From contig SWBL01000001.1 of NCBI GenBank assembly GCA_024195585.1, positions 372,001-436,000 on the forward strand: a stretch of 64,000 bases of DNA, written 5' to 3'. The first letter of the stretch is position 1. The number at the start of each line of letters is the position of its first letter. Made by a program: the position numbers and the translations under genes. This document shows positions 9,211 to 20,632 of this stretch, piece after piece. Source of the DNA: Aureobasidium sp. EXF-3400 (Eukaryota; Ascomycota; Dothideomycetes; Dothideales; Saccotheciaceae). The notes under the pieces are model-generated. The model saw only the letters and a program-made list of their open reading frames with translations, made no database searches and was not told the origin of the DNA.

Positions 9211-10821
9211 TCAATCTTGCTTCATGCCGATCTTGCCTACACGACGTAAACCAAAGACACCGGCAAGACATACAATGACCATCCAACCAAACAAAGCCCA
9301 GAAAGCTGCGCGATACCCAGTCATAAGCGCATCAGGGGACGTTTTGTCAACGGTAGACGAAGCGGCCGTCCTGGAGTCAGCAATGACTGATGTTATCGTC
9401 AATCCGATTGATGTGCCTAGCTGCGCGCAAGTGTTGAAGACAGCACCTCCGAGAGCCTGCGTACGCGTAGGGAAGATGGAAGAGATGATGAGTAAACCGA
9501 CGGTGAATAGAACGTTCAAGCTCAAAAGTTGGAGGAGTTGTGCGAAGAATGCCATGTACCAGTAAGGCCACTGGGGATCGATGACAGCCATGAGCACCGG
9601 TGAGATAGCAGACAGACCGGAGGAAACCAGCACTACCCACATGACAGACACGCGATTGACGAAGTACCCAGTGGAGATGTTAGTTATGACTGCCATGACA
9701 AGAGCCGGCAGGATGCGAACAGAAGCTCCAAGCGCTGAGAATCCTTGGACTTGCTGATAGAACAGACTGGCAAACACTTCCATACCATTGGTGACCGCGC
9801 TGCTGAACAGTATCATAATACATATACTCGTAAAGGTCGAGTTCCGCCAGAACGAGTTCGGTATGAGTGCCGGACGATTGTGCTTGATCTGGAAGTCCAT
9901 CCACCATACAAATGCTGGGATAGTGGCGGCACCGAGGACCAAAAGTGAGATGGTGATTGCGTGTCGGATGTTCTTGACGTCGGCTGACAGTGTTGCCAAA
10001 GCATATGACAGCGTCACAAGGCCAGTGGTTGAGATTAGTGTTCCAACCCAGTCGATGTCCAAAGCTAGCTGCTTTCTGATGCTACGCCTTTGAGTTGGAC
10101 GAGGGACATTTGGCAGCGCCCAAAGCCCAACGACACCTAAGGCAAAACTGGCGGCCGCTGCAAGATAGAATGCTGGTCGCCATCCGACACCATCCACGAA
10201 TACACCGCCTAGAACCAAGCCAAGTAGAAACCCAAGCGGACCCGAAAATCCGAGACAGGAAAATCCAAGGTTGCGCGACTGTCCGTATTCAACACTGGTT
10301 GAGATGATCGAAACTGACGCTGGAACGGCTACCGCGTTCGCAATACCCTGCAAGCCTCTAAAGGCGATTATTTCACCTCCATTCCTTGACACACCACACG
10401 CGAGAGCGCTCGCGGCGAGGAGGACATTTGCCGTCAAGATCATGGGTCTTGTACCCAACACATCGGTAATTGACCCAGCCAGCATTAGACAAGATCCAGC
10501 TGTGAGGTAAAACACAGAAGATGGCCAGAGAAGGAGACTTGCCTCCAGGTCAAGTGTTTTCGCGATGGCTGGCAAACCAACCACGATGATGCCGTTGCAG
10601 AAACTGGAGAACAGCTGCAGGCCGACCAATTGGCTGATAACGATGATGGCTCGTCCTTTGGGAAGGATTGTTGTTGATTCGTTGGCTAGTAGCGCCTCTG
10701 GAGCTGCATTAGCTGGCGAGGAGATGTCTTCATCTGATGGACCCAAGACTGAAGGAGTTCTTGCCGCACTGCTAGATGCAAGCCCGAAAGCTGTTAGTTC
10801 CACAGATGGTTCTTGCGACAT
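9211..10821 (-). CDS. MFS transporter, drug:H+ antiporter-2 (DHA2)-like
   Basis: 536 aa, no intron, ATG at 10821. After an approximately 50-residue hydrophilic N-terminus come about 12-14 hydrophobic segments. Family marks are GTRPMILTANVLLAASALAC followed by FRGLQGIANAVAVPASVSII, which is motif C-like and typical of proton-driven exporters, and GFLLGLVLGGVFVDGVGWRP. A cytoplasmic-type linker (PRPTQRRSIRKQ) lies near the middle. It probably sits in the plasma membrane or vacuole and exports small hydrophobic compounds. The substrate cannot be inferred, and no biosynthetic genes lie next to it. Confidence 0.85.
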   Translation of the reverse strand: MSQEPSVELTAFGLASSSAARTPSVLGPSDEDISSPANAAPEALLANESTTILPKGRAIIVISQLVGLQLFSSFCNGIIVVGLPAIAKTLDLEASLLLWPSSVFYLTAGSCLMLAGSITDVLGTRPMILTANVLLAASALACGVSRNGGEIIAFRGLQGIANAVAVPASVSIISTSVEYGQSRNLGFSCLGFSGPLGFLLGLVLGGVFVDGVGWRPAFYLAAAASFALGVVGLWALPNVPRPTQRRSIRKQLALDIDWVGTLISTTGLVTLSYALATLSADVKNIRHAITISLLVLGAATIPAFVWWMDFQIKHNRPALIPNSFWRNSTFTSICIMILFSSAVTNGMEVFASLFYQQVQGFSALGASVRILPALVMAVITNISTGYFVNRVSVMWVVLVSSGLSAISPVLMAVIDPQWPYWYMAFFAQLLQLLSLNVLFTVGLLIISSIFPTRTQALGGAVFNTCAQLGTSIGLTITSVIADSRTAASSTVDKTSPDALMTGYRAAFWALFGWMVIVCLAGVFGLRRVGKIGMKQD

Positions 10822-13047
10822 GTCCTAGCAACTTGAAACCAGTCAGGTCGGCGACTTTGGAATGGATGAGCGAAAGGAGCTGCAACACCTTTTTGAAACA
10901 CGAGTTTGGATTGAGTGACTCACACTGGACAAGCTGCGTCGAAGAGGACATGCCCCATTGATATATGGAGCAGCCCTAATTTAACCGAGATCTCGTCTCC
11001 ATTCGGCGTCTCGCACAGGCCTCTACGGTCGTCCAAACCGGACTAGCCTTTCCGCGTGCCTGTCCAGGACTTTAGAAAATATAGTCGCAATATCAAATGG
11101 ATGTTGGTGTGCTCTTCTGCATCGACCAGATTCTCTTCCTCGGTTCGCTCCCTGGATGGTTACTGACGGACGACAAGCTTTACTTTCTGGTGCCTAATTC
11201 TGAGCCTTGGTCCGTGGCATCACCAATGACTTTAGCCCATATTCAGGCATTGCAGCAACGCAAGATCAATTGCCAGGTGATGTGGGTAGAGACCTTGACA
11301 TTATGCGGCACAGATCTTTTGTTCTTAGCGGTGTCGGGCTCGACTTGAGGCAACGGTCCGTGTGTTGCTGAGCAATTCTGGGCATTTGTACATCCATGAC
11401 AAAGGGGGATTCCTCTTTCTGGCATGATCTGGAGGCCTCGCTGAGCGATCTAACTCATATCGTACCCCATTTGAGGATGAGCGCGTCCGGAAGAAACATA
11501 TAGGCTACCGTCGCGAATCATTCAGCTCTGACAAGTTCTTGCAGGCCATGAATATGTTGGGGATGGGAAGGGCTCTGTAAGAAGATTATCATACGCTTGT
11601 GTGAAGAGCGAAGCCGCTGAAAAATTGACGTGAGGGTAAGATCAAAACCTGATATTAATTTGTGTGATACTGAGCTCATGGTAAGAAGGCTTCGTCAGAG
11701 GAAAGAGCACTGCGAATATGTGTTGAGCATGTCGCGGTCCGTGATGATGAGGTACCAATCAGCGATAGCGATGGAGGCCTATATACCTACTCTAGCAGCT
11801 GGACAGTGCCTTCCAACAAGATCTGGAAGCTGCAAGGATGTCCATTGTAAGATGTAAGAAAAGCTTGAAAACCGCGACAGGGCGTGCGAATTCGCTTTAC
11901 ACCGAACTTGAGAAGCACAATGCTGCTTCATAGCTTAGACATCTTTGTCAATGTCCGCAGTCGCTTGCGACAAACCTAGGAGTACGAGTTTTTGTTGAAT
12001 GAGTGTATGCCATAATTTCAGTCAAAAGCGCTTCGGCAAACCGGCGGCGCTTACCGGACAAAAATGCTGGCCAGCGAAGCCTCTTGTCAGAAAATTTCCA
12101 CCCGAGTGTTTTCATATTTTCCTTCACCAAGTTTGCTTCTTGAAGACAAAGATATTATGCTGGCTTTGAGGCAGTGGTAGAGTTGTGCGACTGGCAGTCG
12201 CTCGCTTCATACCATACAGCCTACAGTCTTTATTTTGTTTCTAAATCTGAGGCATCATCGTCTTCTTCCAAGTCGATTGTTCACTTTATTGAGCCTCGGA
12301 TCTGGTGAAGCAATGTGAGGATGGCCTACCGTACTGCCTCTGGTGATTATTAGATCCACAGATTGGCCAATTTCGCCACAGCTGCCCCGATGGTCTAGCG
12401 GGTATGTAGATGATAACGCCGTAATAAAATGGCCTACGCTAACTTAATGCAGTACGATTGTAAGTTTAATCCCTATGGCCCAGTGGGTCTTTGAAGCCTC
12501 GCACTCCAATTCTAACACAACTTCCAGCTTGCTTCGGGTTTATCCCGCCACACTAAGTGTGGCGATCCATTGTGAGAGGTCCCGGGTTCAATCCCCGGTT
12601 GGGGCCGCCTTTTTTGGCCTTCTGTAAGCTTGTATAGCTTGTCGGCGGCCTTGTAGAGGTAGAGATGAAGTTTTTGCAAAAAGATTTTTTTGGTGGCGGA
12701 CAGATTCGAACCGTGGTCTTCGGATGTGAAGCCTCGGCGCTCGGACTTCCGGCGTCGCCGGGCCGAGTCAAGCCTCAGGTATCTTTGTACCTTTCTTTGT
12801 TCGAGATGGCCGATCAAAAATCGCTATATCAGACGCTCATAGTAGTTGCGTTCGTTCACCATGCTCCATTTGATCGGTTGCCTGACAAACCTATCATGAA
12901 TGATGTGCCTTACTCGAGTGGAAGCTATGTAACTCCGATGTTGCTCATCAACTCAATTTCCCCACACGTCGATCTCCATCTCCATTCCCATCTCGAACAT
13001 CACCTCCACAACACACTCCTTCCATTCCAGTGAATAAACCCATCACG
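10822..13047. other. Long intergenic region with tRNA fragments
   Basis: About 2.2 kb without a supportable protein gene. 10822-11000 should hold the MFS promoter. The only structured parts are the interrupted tRNA (12384-12605) and a further tRNA-like T-arm on the - strand around 12690-12715. Short frames such as the one at 11097-11348 have no recognisable motif. Confidence 0.5.
12384..12605 (+). pseudogene. Interrupted tRNA (tRNA-Pro-like halves about 150 bp apart)
   Basis: The 5' half has acceptor strand GCCCCGA (12384-12390) followed by a D-arm TGGTCTAGCGGGTATG. The 3' half has GTGAGAGG, a sound T-arm (CCGGG/CCCGG around the TTCAATC loop), and acceptor strand TTGGGGC (12599-12605) that pairs with the 5' one including one G-T wobble. 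Between them lie about 150 bp in which no 5' anticodon stem can be found, far more than a usual tRNA intron. The most likely reading is a tRNA gene broken by insertion. The proline assignment rests on similarity of the halves only. Confidence 0.45.
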
Positions 13048-13971
13048 ATGTCAACATCGCAAGCTCTTCAGTACATTGGTGCAGCGACAGCTCTCCTCCT
13101 CGCCTACAAAGCCATCTCCTTCACCAGCATCTACCTCAAACCCTCCAAACTCCACCTCTACAACCCCTCCAACGACTCTTGGGCCCTCATCACCGGCAGC
13201 ACAAGCGGTATAGGCGAAGGCTTCGCCCACGCCCTCTGTGCCAAAAATTTCAACGTTCTTCTCCATGGCCGCAATCAGCAAAAACTCGACGATCTCAAAG
13301 CAACGTTGCAGAAACAATATCCGAAAGTACAGATCAAAACTGTGATTGCAGATGTTTTCGACGTCGATGTCGATATCTCCTCCATCGTCTCTGCCTGCAC
13401 CTCTCTCCCCGGACCTCTGACTCTTCTCGTCAATAATGTGGGCGGAGCACCATTGAGCCCTTCTTATGCCACTTTATCAGAAGTCGACGCCGCATACGTG
13501 GATAAAATGATAAACCTCAACTCCCGCTTTCCCACCCAGCTTACTCGGGCTCTCCTCCCTCTCCTCTCCAAAACAAGAAGTCTGGTCATCAGCACATGCA
13601 GCATCACCGGATTCCGCGGCCTGCCCTACCTGTCCGTCTACTCATCTTCAAAGGCCTTCAATTTCTGCCTCAATCAATCCCTGGCTTCTGAACTCTCCGC
13701 CGAAAACTCCAGTGTTGGAATGTTAGGCATCATCATTGCCAACGTCGTTAGCGGCGGAAATAAAACCACAACAGGAGCTTTTACATGTACAGGCTTGCAG
13801 ATGGCGGAGTTTTCGCTGCAGAGGGTGGGGTGTGGGAGTACTGCGGTGTTCGGGTGGTGGAGACATGCTGTGCAGTGGTGGTGTATGAGTTTGTTGCCGG
13901 AGTGGGTGACTGAGAAGGTGTTGATTGGGGTCATGAAGGAGAGGAGGGTGGAGGAGCAGAAGGCGCAGTGA
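13048..13971 (+). CDS. Short-chain dehydrogenase/reductase, 3-ketoacyl-CoA reductase / 17-beta-HSD-like
   Basis: 307 aa from the ATG at 13048 (context ATCACG before it); an in-frame GTG at 13030 is ignored. A hydrophobic N-terminal segment (about residues 10-30) precedes the Rossmann fold and suggests ER-membrane anchoring. The cofactor motif is TGSTSGIGEGFAHAL and the structural motif is LVNNVGG. The catalytic triad is Ser in STCSITGF plus Tyr and Lys in YSSSKAF. The layout matches the very-long-chain 3-oxoacyl-CoA reductase / 17-beta-HSD12 group, using NADPH. The C-terminus contains a second hydrophobic patch (VFGWWRHAVQWW). It lacks a clear KKxx retrieval signal, so the exact substrate is uncertain. 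Confidence 0.8.
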   Translation: MSTSQALQYIGAATALLLAYKAISFTSIYLKPSKLHLYNPSNDSWALITGSTSGIGEGFAHALCAKNFNVLLHGRNQQKLDDLKATLQKQYPKVQIKTVIADVFDVDVDISSIVSACTSLPGPLTLLVNNVGGAPLSPSYATLSEVDAAYVDKMINLNSRFPTQLTRALLPLLSKTRSLVISTCSITGFRGLPYLSVYSSSKAFNFCLNQSLASELSAENSSVGMLGIIIANVVSGGNKTTTGAFTCTGLQMAEFSLQRVGCGSTAVFGWWRHAVQWWCMSLLPEWVTEKVLIGVMKERRVEEQKAQ

Positions 13972-14312
13972 TGTGTGTCTTCATGAGGGCAATGGTGTAT
14001 GGTTGAGCATCTGTCGGGCTGAGAGTCGAGCCTACTCACGACGACACCACGTCGCACAATTGGTGTTGTAAAACAAGCAAAATATCATGGGTGTCATATT
14101 CATGCTCTCTATGTGCCGATACTGTCATACTGTGATTCAGAAACGTACAGTACCCTCCGCATGGGGGGTGATATTTACGAGAAACGTGTTATCAGGGTAC
14201 GAGAAGGAGATTATCGGCATGAGTAAGTATGCAATTGGAGAAGGATACTGAAAATGCTAGGGTATCCACCAGACTCCCACAAACAACCCTCGCTACCAAA
14301 GCCAGAAGAAAA
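13972..14312. other. Short intergenic region between convergent genes
   Basis: The 3' flanks of the SDR and the BTB gene meet here. No repeat or RNA gene was seen. Confidence 0.5.
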
Positions 14313-17069
14313 TCAAACATTGCCGATGACAATCATAAATCGTAACTTGTTTGCATCCCTAATCGGAATCTCAGCTTCAGGGTTGACTTCATCACCAAGC
14401 ATCCCATCATCAAGCATCAAAGTACTGCTCTTCCACCCCCAGCTCTGACTAAAGTTGAACGTGTCCGGTGCGCTCTCGTAGACACTCAACATACGACCGC
14501 CTTTGCTGGGCGAGTATATCTTGAAGTATGTTTTGATGGTGGGTCTGCTGTCGACATATGGCGGTAGTGTAGGGACACGAATGCTGCGTGTAAGTTTTGC
14601 GATTTCCGGGTCTTCGTCTTCAAAATCAGAGTCTTGCTCGTCGTAGTAGGCGGGTTTGGTTGGGAAGTTGGATAAGACATCCAATTCGCTGCTTTTGCGG
14701 TAGCCACCAATCCCGCGCGGTCTTGGAGCCGACGCAGTGCCAGCAGGTCCGCCGTCCGGATCAGTATCGCCACTGCTATCGGCATTGTCTGGATCTGCGA
14801 TATCACCGCTACGTCTGCGGGCTAGTAGACGTCTTCGTTCTTCAGCTCGGCGATCGGCACGCAGGATCATCTCGCGTTCAAGATGTCCAATTCTTTCATC
14901 AACGCGTGTGTTCGGTACAGATTGTCCACTAGCAGCAAGTGTCTCGTCTGTCTCTCGCTCTTTCGCACGATGAAGGTAGACACCAAGCTGAGGGTTCTTA
15001 CCTCTTCGAACTTTTTGGATGTACAGATTCCACCATGATCCCGAGTAGAAGATTGTGCGACTGTACACCCGCTTCTTTTCCTTGAGCAATCGAGGACTTG
15101 GAAACTCTACAGCGAATCTGAATGGTGGGAAATGAGAGTAGCTGACAGGACGCAGCTCAGATGTATTCGAGTCGGCAGCAGAATCAGGTCTGATGATTTG
15201 AGGAACAGATCGAGTGTCTGATGGATTCGCGGCGAAGTCTGAAGCCCATTGTACATCTTCAGGTTGTATCGTGGCGGAGAGTCGGTTCGATTGCGTATTC
15301 GCGGCAGACATCATTGCAGGATCAGTCGCTCCTCCCATGACGATGTTACAATCTGCTGATGGGATCCAGAACTTTCGAGGCTTGCCATTACCATCCCACG
15401 AGTTCGAAGCGATATCGTCGTCTTCGAACTCTTCATATTCGTCAGCGCTCTCAACCTTTTGTTTGCCTTTGATCGAGGATCCCGCCAATGAAGCCGTCGT
15501 GAGGACAGGGCTTTCAACGATCCCTTCGCTCAAACCAAGCTCCATCTCAGCATCTTTGGCATTGAGCACCTTTTGACGTAGTTCCATCTGCATCCAAAGA
15601 GCATTGGAGATGACCTTGTCGGGCATCATGGGCAAGCCAAGGATATCTCTGGCTCGCCGGATGTATTGCAACTGCTCGAAGTCGAGATGTATATAGTGTA
15701 TACCCTCATCCAAGAGTACCAGTAAGGGCTCGATATCGTGATGCGTGTAGAGGCTGATCCATCGATGTAGACCATCTGGAGCAGCTCCAGTTGCCATAGC
15801 ATTCTTACGATAGACGGAGTCGAAGCGTACAGCCATGAGATTCGCGGTGTCTGGTGCCTTCCGCACTTTCGACCAGGAGACAGGATCAACAAGTCCAGCT
15901 TCGATAGCAAGCGCCTTCAAATGGCGATCTAGAAGACGCTTCGCAAGCACCCATCTATCCCATTCACCGTTGATGAAGAAGCCATCACCACCAACAATCT
16001 CACGAATGATGTCGCCTGGTATGCCATCCCAAAATTTGGTCGGCATTTTCCAGCCATCTCGACAAAGCATAGCTTTAGCCGATGCAAGAATCTTGTCCCC
16101 GGATCGGCCGTAGTAGTTGCTGGTGACCAACTTGATCAGAGGCGCCAGGGTAGCAGTCGACATTTGTCGAAGCATGGACTCAATACTCGAGTCGATAAGA
16201 TCAGGCATCTCCAACCAACAGGCAGTAGCGAATAAGCTAACTGCCTCTGCGTCTTCCTCCTCAGGCACATTGGCTCCATATAGACGTTTCAGAGCAAGCT
16301 CGAACGAAACTTGAGTAATGTTGGTGTCGATATCCTCTGGATGCAATGTGATATCGCTCGCCTTGCTCTCGAGCCATGGTCCAGATAGGGCAGAGGCGAA
16401 GAAAGTCGCTTGATCAAGGAGAAGACGGTGAAGCTTGTAAGGGTAGCCAAAGACATGAACAGTAATATCTGAATGTCGGCCACTCAGAAGACCTCGATTG
16501 TAGAGATGAGAATGTAAGGGCGCGGTATCACGAGTAGCAGCAGCTGAGACTAGTCAATACAAAGTACTTGGCGTGGAGGTCACAAGATAAGAGGCAGATG
16601 ATAAGAACATACTTGGAATAGGAAGACCATTCGGAAGTTGAGAGTCGGACAGAGGACGGTAGTCAGGGGGAGAAGCTACCGACTGGACGGCAAACAGACG
16701 ACTAAGGGTATGGAGTGTAGTGCTTTGCTGCCTGTTGACCGAGTAGCGGCTGGACGAGGCCGGGTCACTGGGATCATCGACATCCTTTTCGACACGGGGT
16801 AATCTCCGTCGGTTGATAGTAGCACGGACATGGTCCTCTGGAGAAGTTGGAGAATCCAGACTTGTGCTTGAGTCGCCGGCGATAGCGCGCGACGAATCCA
16901 AGGTGAGAAGAGCGGGGGCAGGAGTGGGGGTAGATGGAGTGGGAACGAAATGATTAGGCGAGGAGTTGAAGAGAGAACGACGCGCTATACTGGAGCGAGG
17001 AGTCGGAGAGATATTCTGATGTGGAGACGAGTTTGAGCGAGCATCAAAAAATTGGTTGTCGTCGGCCAT
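14313..17069 (-). CDS. BTB/POZ domain protein (germ cell-less-like architecture)
   Basis: Two exons: 16613-17069 and 14313-16543, with an intron at 16544-16612 (GTATGT...CTCAG, phase 1). Protein of 895 aa; the start is the ATG at 17069. Residues 1-150 are Ser/Pro-rich and disordered. The BTB fold starts at about residue 170 with GLLSGRHSDITVHVFGYPYK and ends near SFELALKRLYGANVP. After it come helical BACK-like segments, an acidic linker, a basic Arg-rich stretch (DRRAEERRRLLARRR) and a conserved C-terminal domain with SGSWWNLYIQKVRRG and YFKIYSPSKGGRMLSVYES. BTB proteins of this layout are usually adaptors of Cullin-3 ubiquitin ligases; a nuclear or cytosolic role is inference. It shares a 518-bp divergent promoter region with COX15. 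Confidence 0.75.
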
Positions 17070-17587
17070 GATGTCAAGGTCACTTGGAGAGATATGCACT
17101 GGATTTCGAGGAATGAGGCGGACGCACGCTACACAGGCTCTACCTCATGCGTGATAGCGGATGCAGGCAGGTCACCGTGTACCGCGTTCCGCTAGGCAGA
17201 GAAACCCGTATCGCTATCAGACAAACAAGGTTGAGCAGGCTCGAGAGTTTGATCGATGTGCGAGTCGAGTCGATAAGAAGGTTACAAGAAGAGAGAGATT
17301 TGCAGCGTGAAGAATGACATGGAAAGTGATGAGATGGTAGTTCCATCAGCATCTGGATGGCCGGTGCTGCTTGTCAGAAAAAGAAGTTCAAGCCTCAGCA
17401 TGCTCCAGGGTCCGATTGTGGAGAGAAGCACCAAACCGATCGTGGTTAGGCTGAGCGGTGGCGGTGGTCAGTGCTTGGCGTCACGCCAGACGATTATTGG
17501 CCGGGTCGTGATTCATGACTGATGATTCTACGATTCTACAGTGCCATCTTCGTTCCTTCCACTTTCTTGTTCCAACGAGCAGTCAAG
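17070..17587. promoter_or_regulatory. Divergent promoter region of the BTB gene and COX15
   Basis: 518 bp between the two start codons on opposite strands. ATGs at 17515 and 17522 precede the chosen COX15 start; the one at 17522 is in frame and would add 22 residues. No specific factor site was recognised. Confidence 0.5.
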
Positions 17588-19199
17588 ATGCGCCCACCAT
17601 TGGCAGTGTTTGGAGCGCTGCGGCGTACGCTACCGGCTTTCAACGCTACCGAAGCATTCGTGTGTCGCAAGAGTTTACACAACAAGGCACAGTCTGGATA
17701 CAAGTCTGTTCGCCAGACTCCGTTCTTGAGTGCCTTCCGTGCTCGTGCTGCTCCGGCAAGACAGCAATCGACAACAGCTCCTTCCCCGTCCCCGCTATCC
17801 CAGCTGAGCAAGACAATTGGTCAAACCTCTGCTTCGGCCAAAAACACAATCGGTCAACAATCTTCGGCTCCTGCAAAGAAGGGCTACTTCCCTGAAACTA
17901 GCGATAAGAAGGTGGGCTACTGGTTGCTCGCAAGTTCTGCGAGTGTGTTTGGTATCGTCATCTTCGGTGGTCTCACCAGACTGACCGAATCTGGGTTTGT
18001 GATCAACTCTGTTCCTGCTTTGCGACTCTTCAACTGACAGACTGTGGCGCAGACTGAGTATCACCGAATGGCGTCCCGTCACTGGCTCCCTCCCTCCCAT
18101 GAACGCCGAGAAGTGGGAATCTGAATTCGCCCTTTACCGTGCCTCGCCCGAGTTTAAGCTCCTCAACCCTCGTATGACATTGGAAGAGTTCAAACAAATC
18201 TACTGGATGGAATGGATTCACAGACTGTGGGGTCGTTTCATCGGCATTACCTTCCTGCTACCTACCGCCTACTTCGTTGCCCGTCGCCGTGTTTCTGCTG
18301 GAATGGCTCTCAAGCTTACTGGTATCTGCGCTCTGATCGGATTCCAGGGAGTGATTGGATGGTGGATGGTCGCAAGTGGTCTCAAGGATGATTTGTTTGC
18401 TCCTGGAAGTCATCCTCGTGTCAGCCAGTACCGTCTTACTGCTCACTTGGGTACCGCTTTCATCTGCTACCTTGCCATGTTCTGGAACGCCTTGTCCATC
18501 TTCCGCGAGAACCGTCTTGTCGCCAACCCAGCAGAGTCTTCTAAGATCCTCAAGCAGATGATGGCCCCTGAACTCAAGTTCTTCCGTCGCAGTGTTGGTG
18601 CTCTGCTTGCCTTGGTCTTCGTCACTGCCATGTCTGGAGGTCTTGTTGCTGGTCTGGATGCTGGTCTCATCTACAATGAGTTCCCATACATGGGTCTTGG
18701 TCTGACGCCGCCCAAGAAAGAGCTGTTTGACACTTTCTACAGCCACGTCCCTGACAACTCGGATCTGTGGTGGCGCAACGCTCTCGAGAACCCTTCTCTT
18801 GTCCAGCTTGACCACCGTATCCTGGCTACTACCACCTTCACCGCTGTCATGGCTCTCTGGGCGTATACCCGTTTCAACCCTCGCGTCCGTCATTTCATGA
18901 CTCCCGGCGCAAAGAAGGGCATGCGCGGTGTTGTCCACCTCGTCTGGCTGCAGGTCGCCCTGGGTATCTCCACTCTGCTTTACATGGTCCCCACCCCTCT
19001 GGCCTCTATGCATCAAGCAGGTGCTCTGGCTTTGTTGACTGGCACCATCGCTCTCGGCAGCCGTGTCTGGTACCCCAAACGTGCCGCCAAGCTCGTCGCA
19101 CAAAGACTTGCTAACAGTGCTTCTCCTCCTTCAGCCATCGCTCACAGAGGCCCTGGCGCCATGCTTAGTGCTCGCACAGGTCTGCCTGCTCGCTCGTAG
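17588..19199 (+). CDS. COX15: Heme A synthase COX15, mitochondrial
   Basis: Exons 17588-17994 and 18053-19199 (intron 17995-18052, phase 2) give 517 aa. The start has A at -3; an upstream in-frame ATG at 17522 is possible but in weaker context. The N-terminal 120 residues are Arg/Ser/Ala-rich without acidic clusters, as expected for a mitochondrial presequence. The enzyme oxidises the methyl group of heme O to make heme A for cytochrome c oxidase in the inner membrane. The splice restores GGLTRLTESGLSITEW, a signature of the family. Heme-ligand histidines are visible in WIHRLWGR, YRLTAHLGTAF, VQLDHRILAT and ASMHQAGAL, and eight hydrophobic segments can be counted. This is the most secure functional call in the region. 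Confidence 0.97.
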
Positions 19200-19456
19200 G
19201 TCTTGACCGTGTCAGTCCTTTTTCTTTTTGTCTGTATCAACACTTTCCACTCTTGTACAAAAGAAAAGCATGGTCCTCACGGGCGTGGGGCATTCCATTT
19301 TTTAACATTGATTTTACGAAACGCATAGCGAGGTGGTGTACATTACTTCTATAGACTCGGGAGTTTTAGCTCCTTACAATGTATACACTACATTCTTTCC
19401 ATCTTGCTCCTCCAATTTGAACACTATTACTATGGATTTGTCGATAGCAGCGCTGT

Positions 19457-20389
19457 CTAATCAGAATCCAGCTGCCATTGATCTCTTGCATTGCCGCCGA
19501 AACCAGCCATGGGATCATCATCCTCTTCATCGCTGTCGTTGTCCTCGAGAGGCACTGTCATCCAAGCAGGCCTCTCCTTAGCTCCAAAGGTGAAGGTGAA
19601 CCAATGTGGTTTTGCTATTGACAGAAGCATTGAGATGGCGAATGGTAGGATCAAAAGCAACAAATAGCGAGACTTGTGGCCATCACGACAAGCTTGGTCC
19701 AGAACTGTTTTTGTGGCAGTATATGTTGTGTCTCCTGAGTTTGAAAGCAATGGTGCAATTTGACATGTCCAGCTCTCGAGGGTGTAACTTCCATGGGTGC
19801 TAGAGCTGCCAAAGACAGTATCTTCTGTCGCAGCGTCGCTACTCAAGAACTTCTCTAGCTGCTTTGTAACAGTATCACTGGCGAAGTTTTGGATTCCAGC
19901 GGCAGTGGAAGCATATGAGATTGCAGCCAAGGCAAGTACAGAGGCCCCCCATGCCATGAACGTATCTCGTGCTCCTGTCGCATTAATCCATCCAGTCAAG
20001 TTAAGATTTCTCACACCTTGGAGATGGAACCTCAACTTTTGACCCTTTGGTACTGCTTTCGCACCTTCGTCTAATGCATATAGTTGAGTCCATATGTGGT
20101 CCTTTGCTTTGTCGATAATGTAACCTCCACCACATGCCAGAGCTAGTAAGCCGCACCAGAAGATTGAACCCCTGCCATGGTCGTAGAGTGAGATTGGTAT
20201 GTATGCAGTTGCAATGGTATTATCATGGCCAGGAAGTGAGAGACTGAGGGTTTGGTTGGAGAGGATTGTTGAGAGTGTGTTGATGGATGCAGCTGGTGGT
20301 TCGAGAGTATTGAGTGTCCATAATCCGATAAGGAAGATTGGGATTGCTATTAGTAGCCGGAATACAGCTGCGGTTATTGTGAATGCCAT
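19457..20389 (-). CDS. Predicted fungal membrane protein of unknown function
   Basis: 310 aa, intronless, from the ATG at 20389 (the frame stays open further upstream only to a TTG). Four hydrophobic segments are seen: near residues 5-25, near 75-95 (FWCGLLALACGGGYII), near 135-155 (FMAWGASVLALAAISYAS) and near 240-262 (YLLLLILPFAISMLLSIA). Several N-x-S/T sites lie in the likely lumenal loops. The tail is very acidic (EDNDSDEEDDDP) and presumably cytosolic. No known family was recognised. Head-to-head with the PD-(D/E)XK gene over 243 bp. Confidence 0.65.
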   Translation of the reverse strand: MAFTITAAVFRLLIAIPIFLIGLWTLNTLEPPAASINTLSTILSNQTLSLSLPGHDNTIATAYIPISLYDHGRGSIFWCGLLALACGGGYIIDKAKDHIWTQLYALDEGAKAVPKGQKLRFHLQGVRNLNLTGWINATGARDTFMAWGASVLALAAISYASTAAGIQNFASDTVTKQLEKFLSSDAATEDTVFGSSSTHGSYTLESWTCQIAPLLSNSGDTTYTATKTVLDQACRDGHKSRYLLLLILPFAISMLLSIAKPHWFTFTFGAKERPAWMTVPLEDNDSDEEDDDPMAGFGGNARDQWQLDSD

Positions 20390-20632
20390 TGCGACGAGAT
20401 GGTCAGGATTCAAAAACTTGTCACGAAAACGACCAATACTTGCTCGTGGATGTCAAGGAGTAAATGACTTCCTCAGGTTGAGGTTCGGGGTATCTTCGGG
20501 CCTGGTTAACCACCTTGATTGCTACCTAATTATCCGGAACTGTTTACGCGCGCGTCTCCCTGATGTACGCTCCACAACGAATATCCAATGCATCAACCAG
20601 TCATTAGGAATAACCAACAAGCGACATGAAGC

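Noticed and set aside
11097..11348. 83-codon frame in the long spacer
   Set aside because: Hydrophobic start but no motif, no splice continuity and no paralogue in the window; kept as intergenic.
12665..13033. Frame on the + strand with GGGQIRTVVFGCEAS-like text
   Set aside because: This peptide type arises from reading the antisense of a tRNA T-arm (a GGTTCGAAT box on the - strand near 12700). No matching acceptor stem was found for a complete tRNA, so neither gene nor tRNA is claimed.
17515..17895. 126-codon frame overlapping the COX15 start
   Set aside because: It is out of frame with the certain COX15 product and has a random composition after the overlap.
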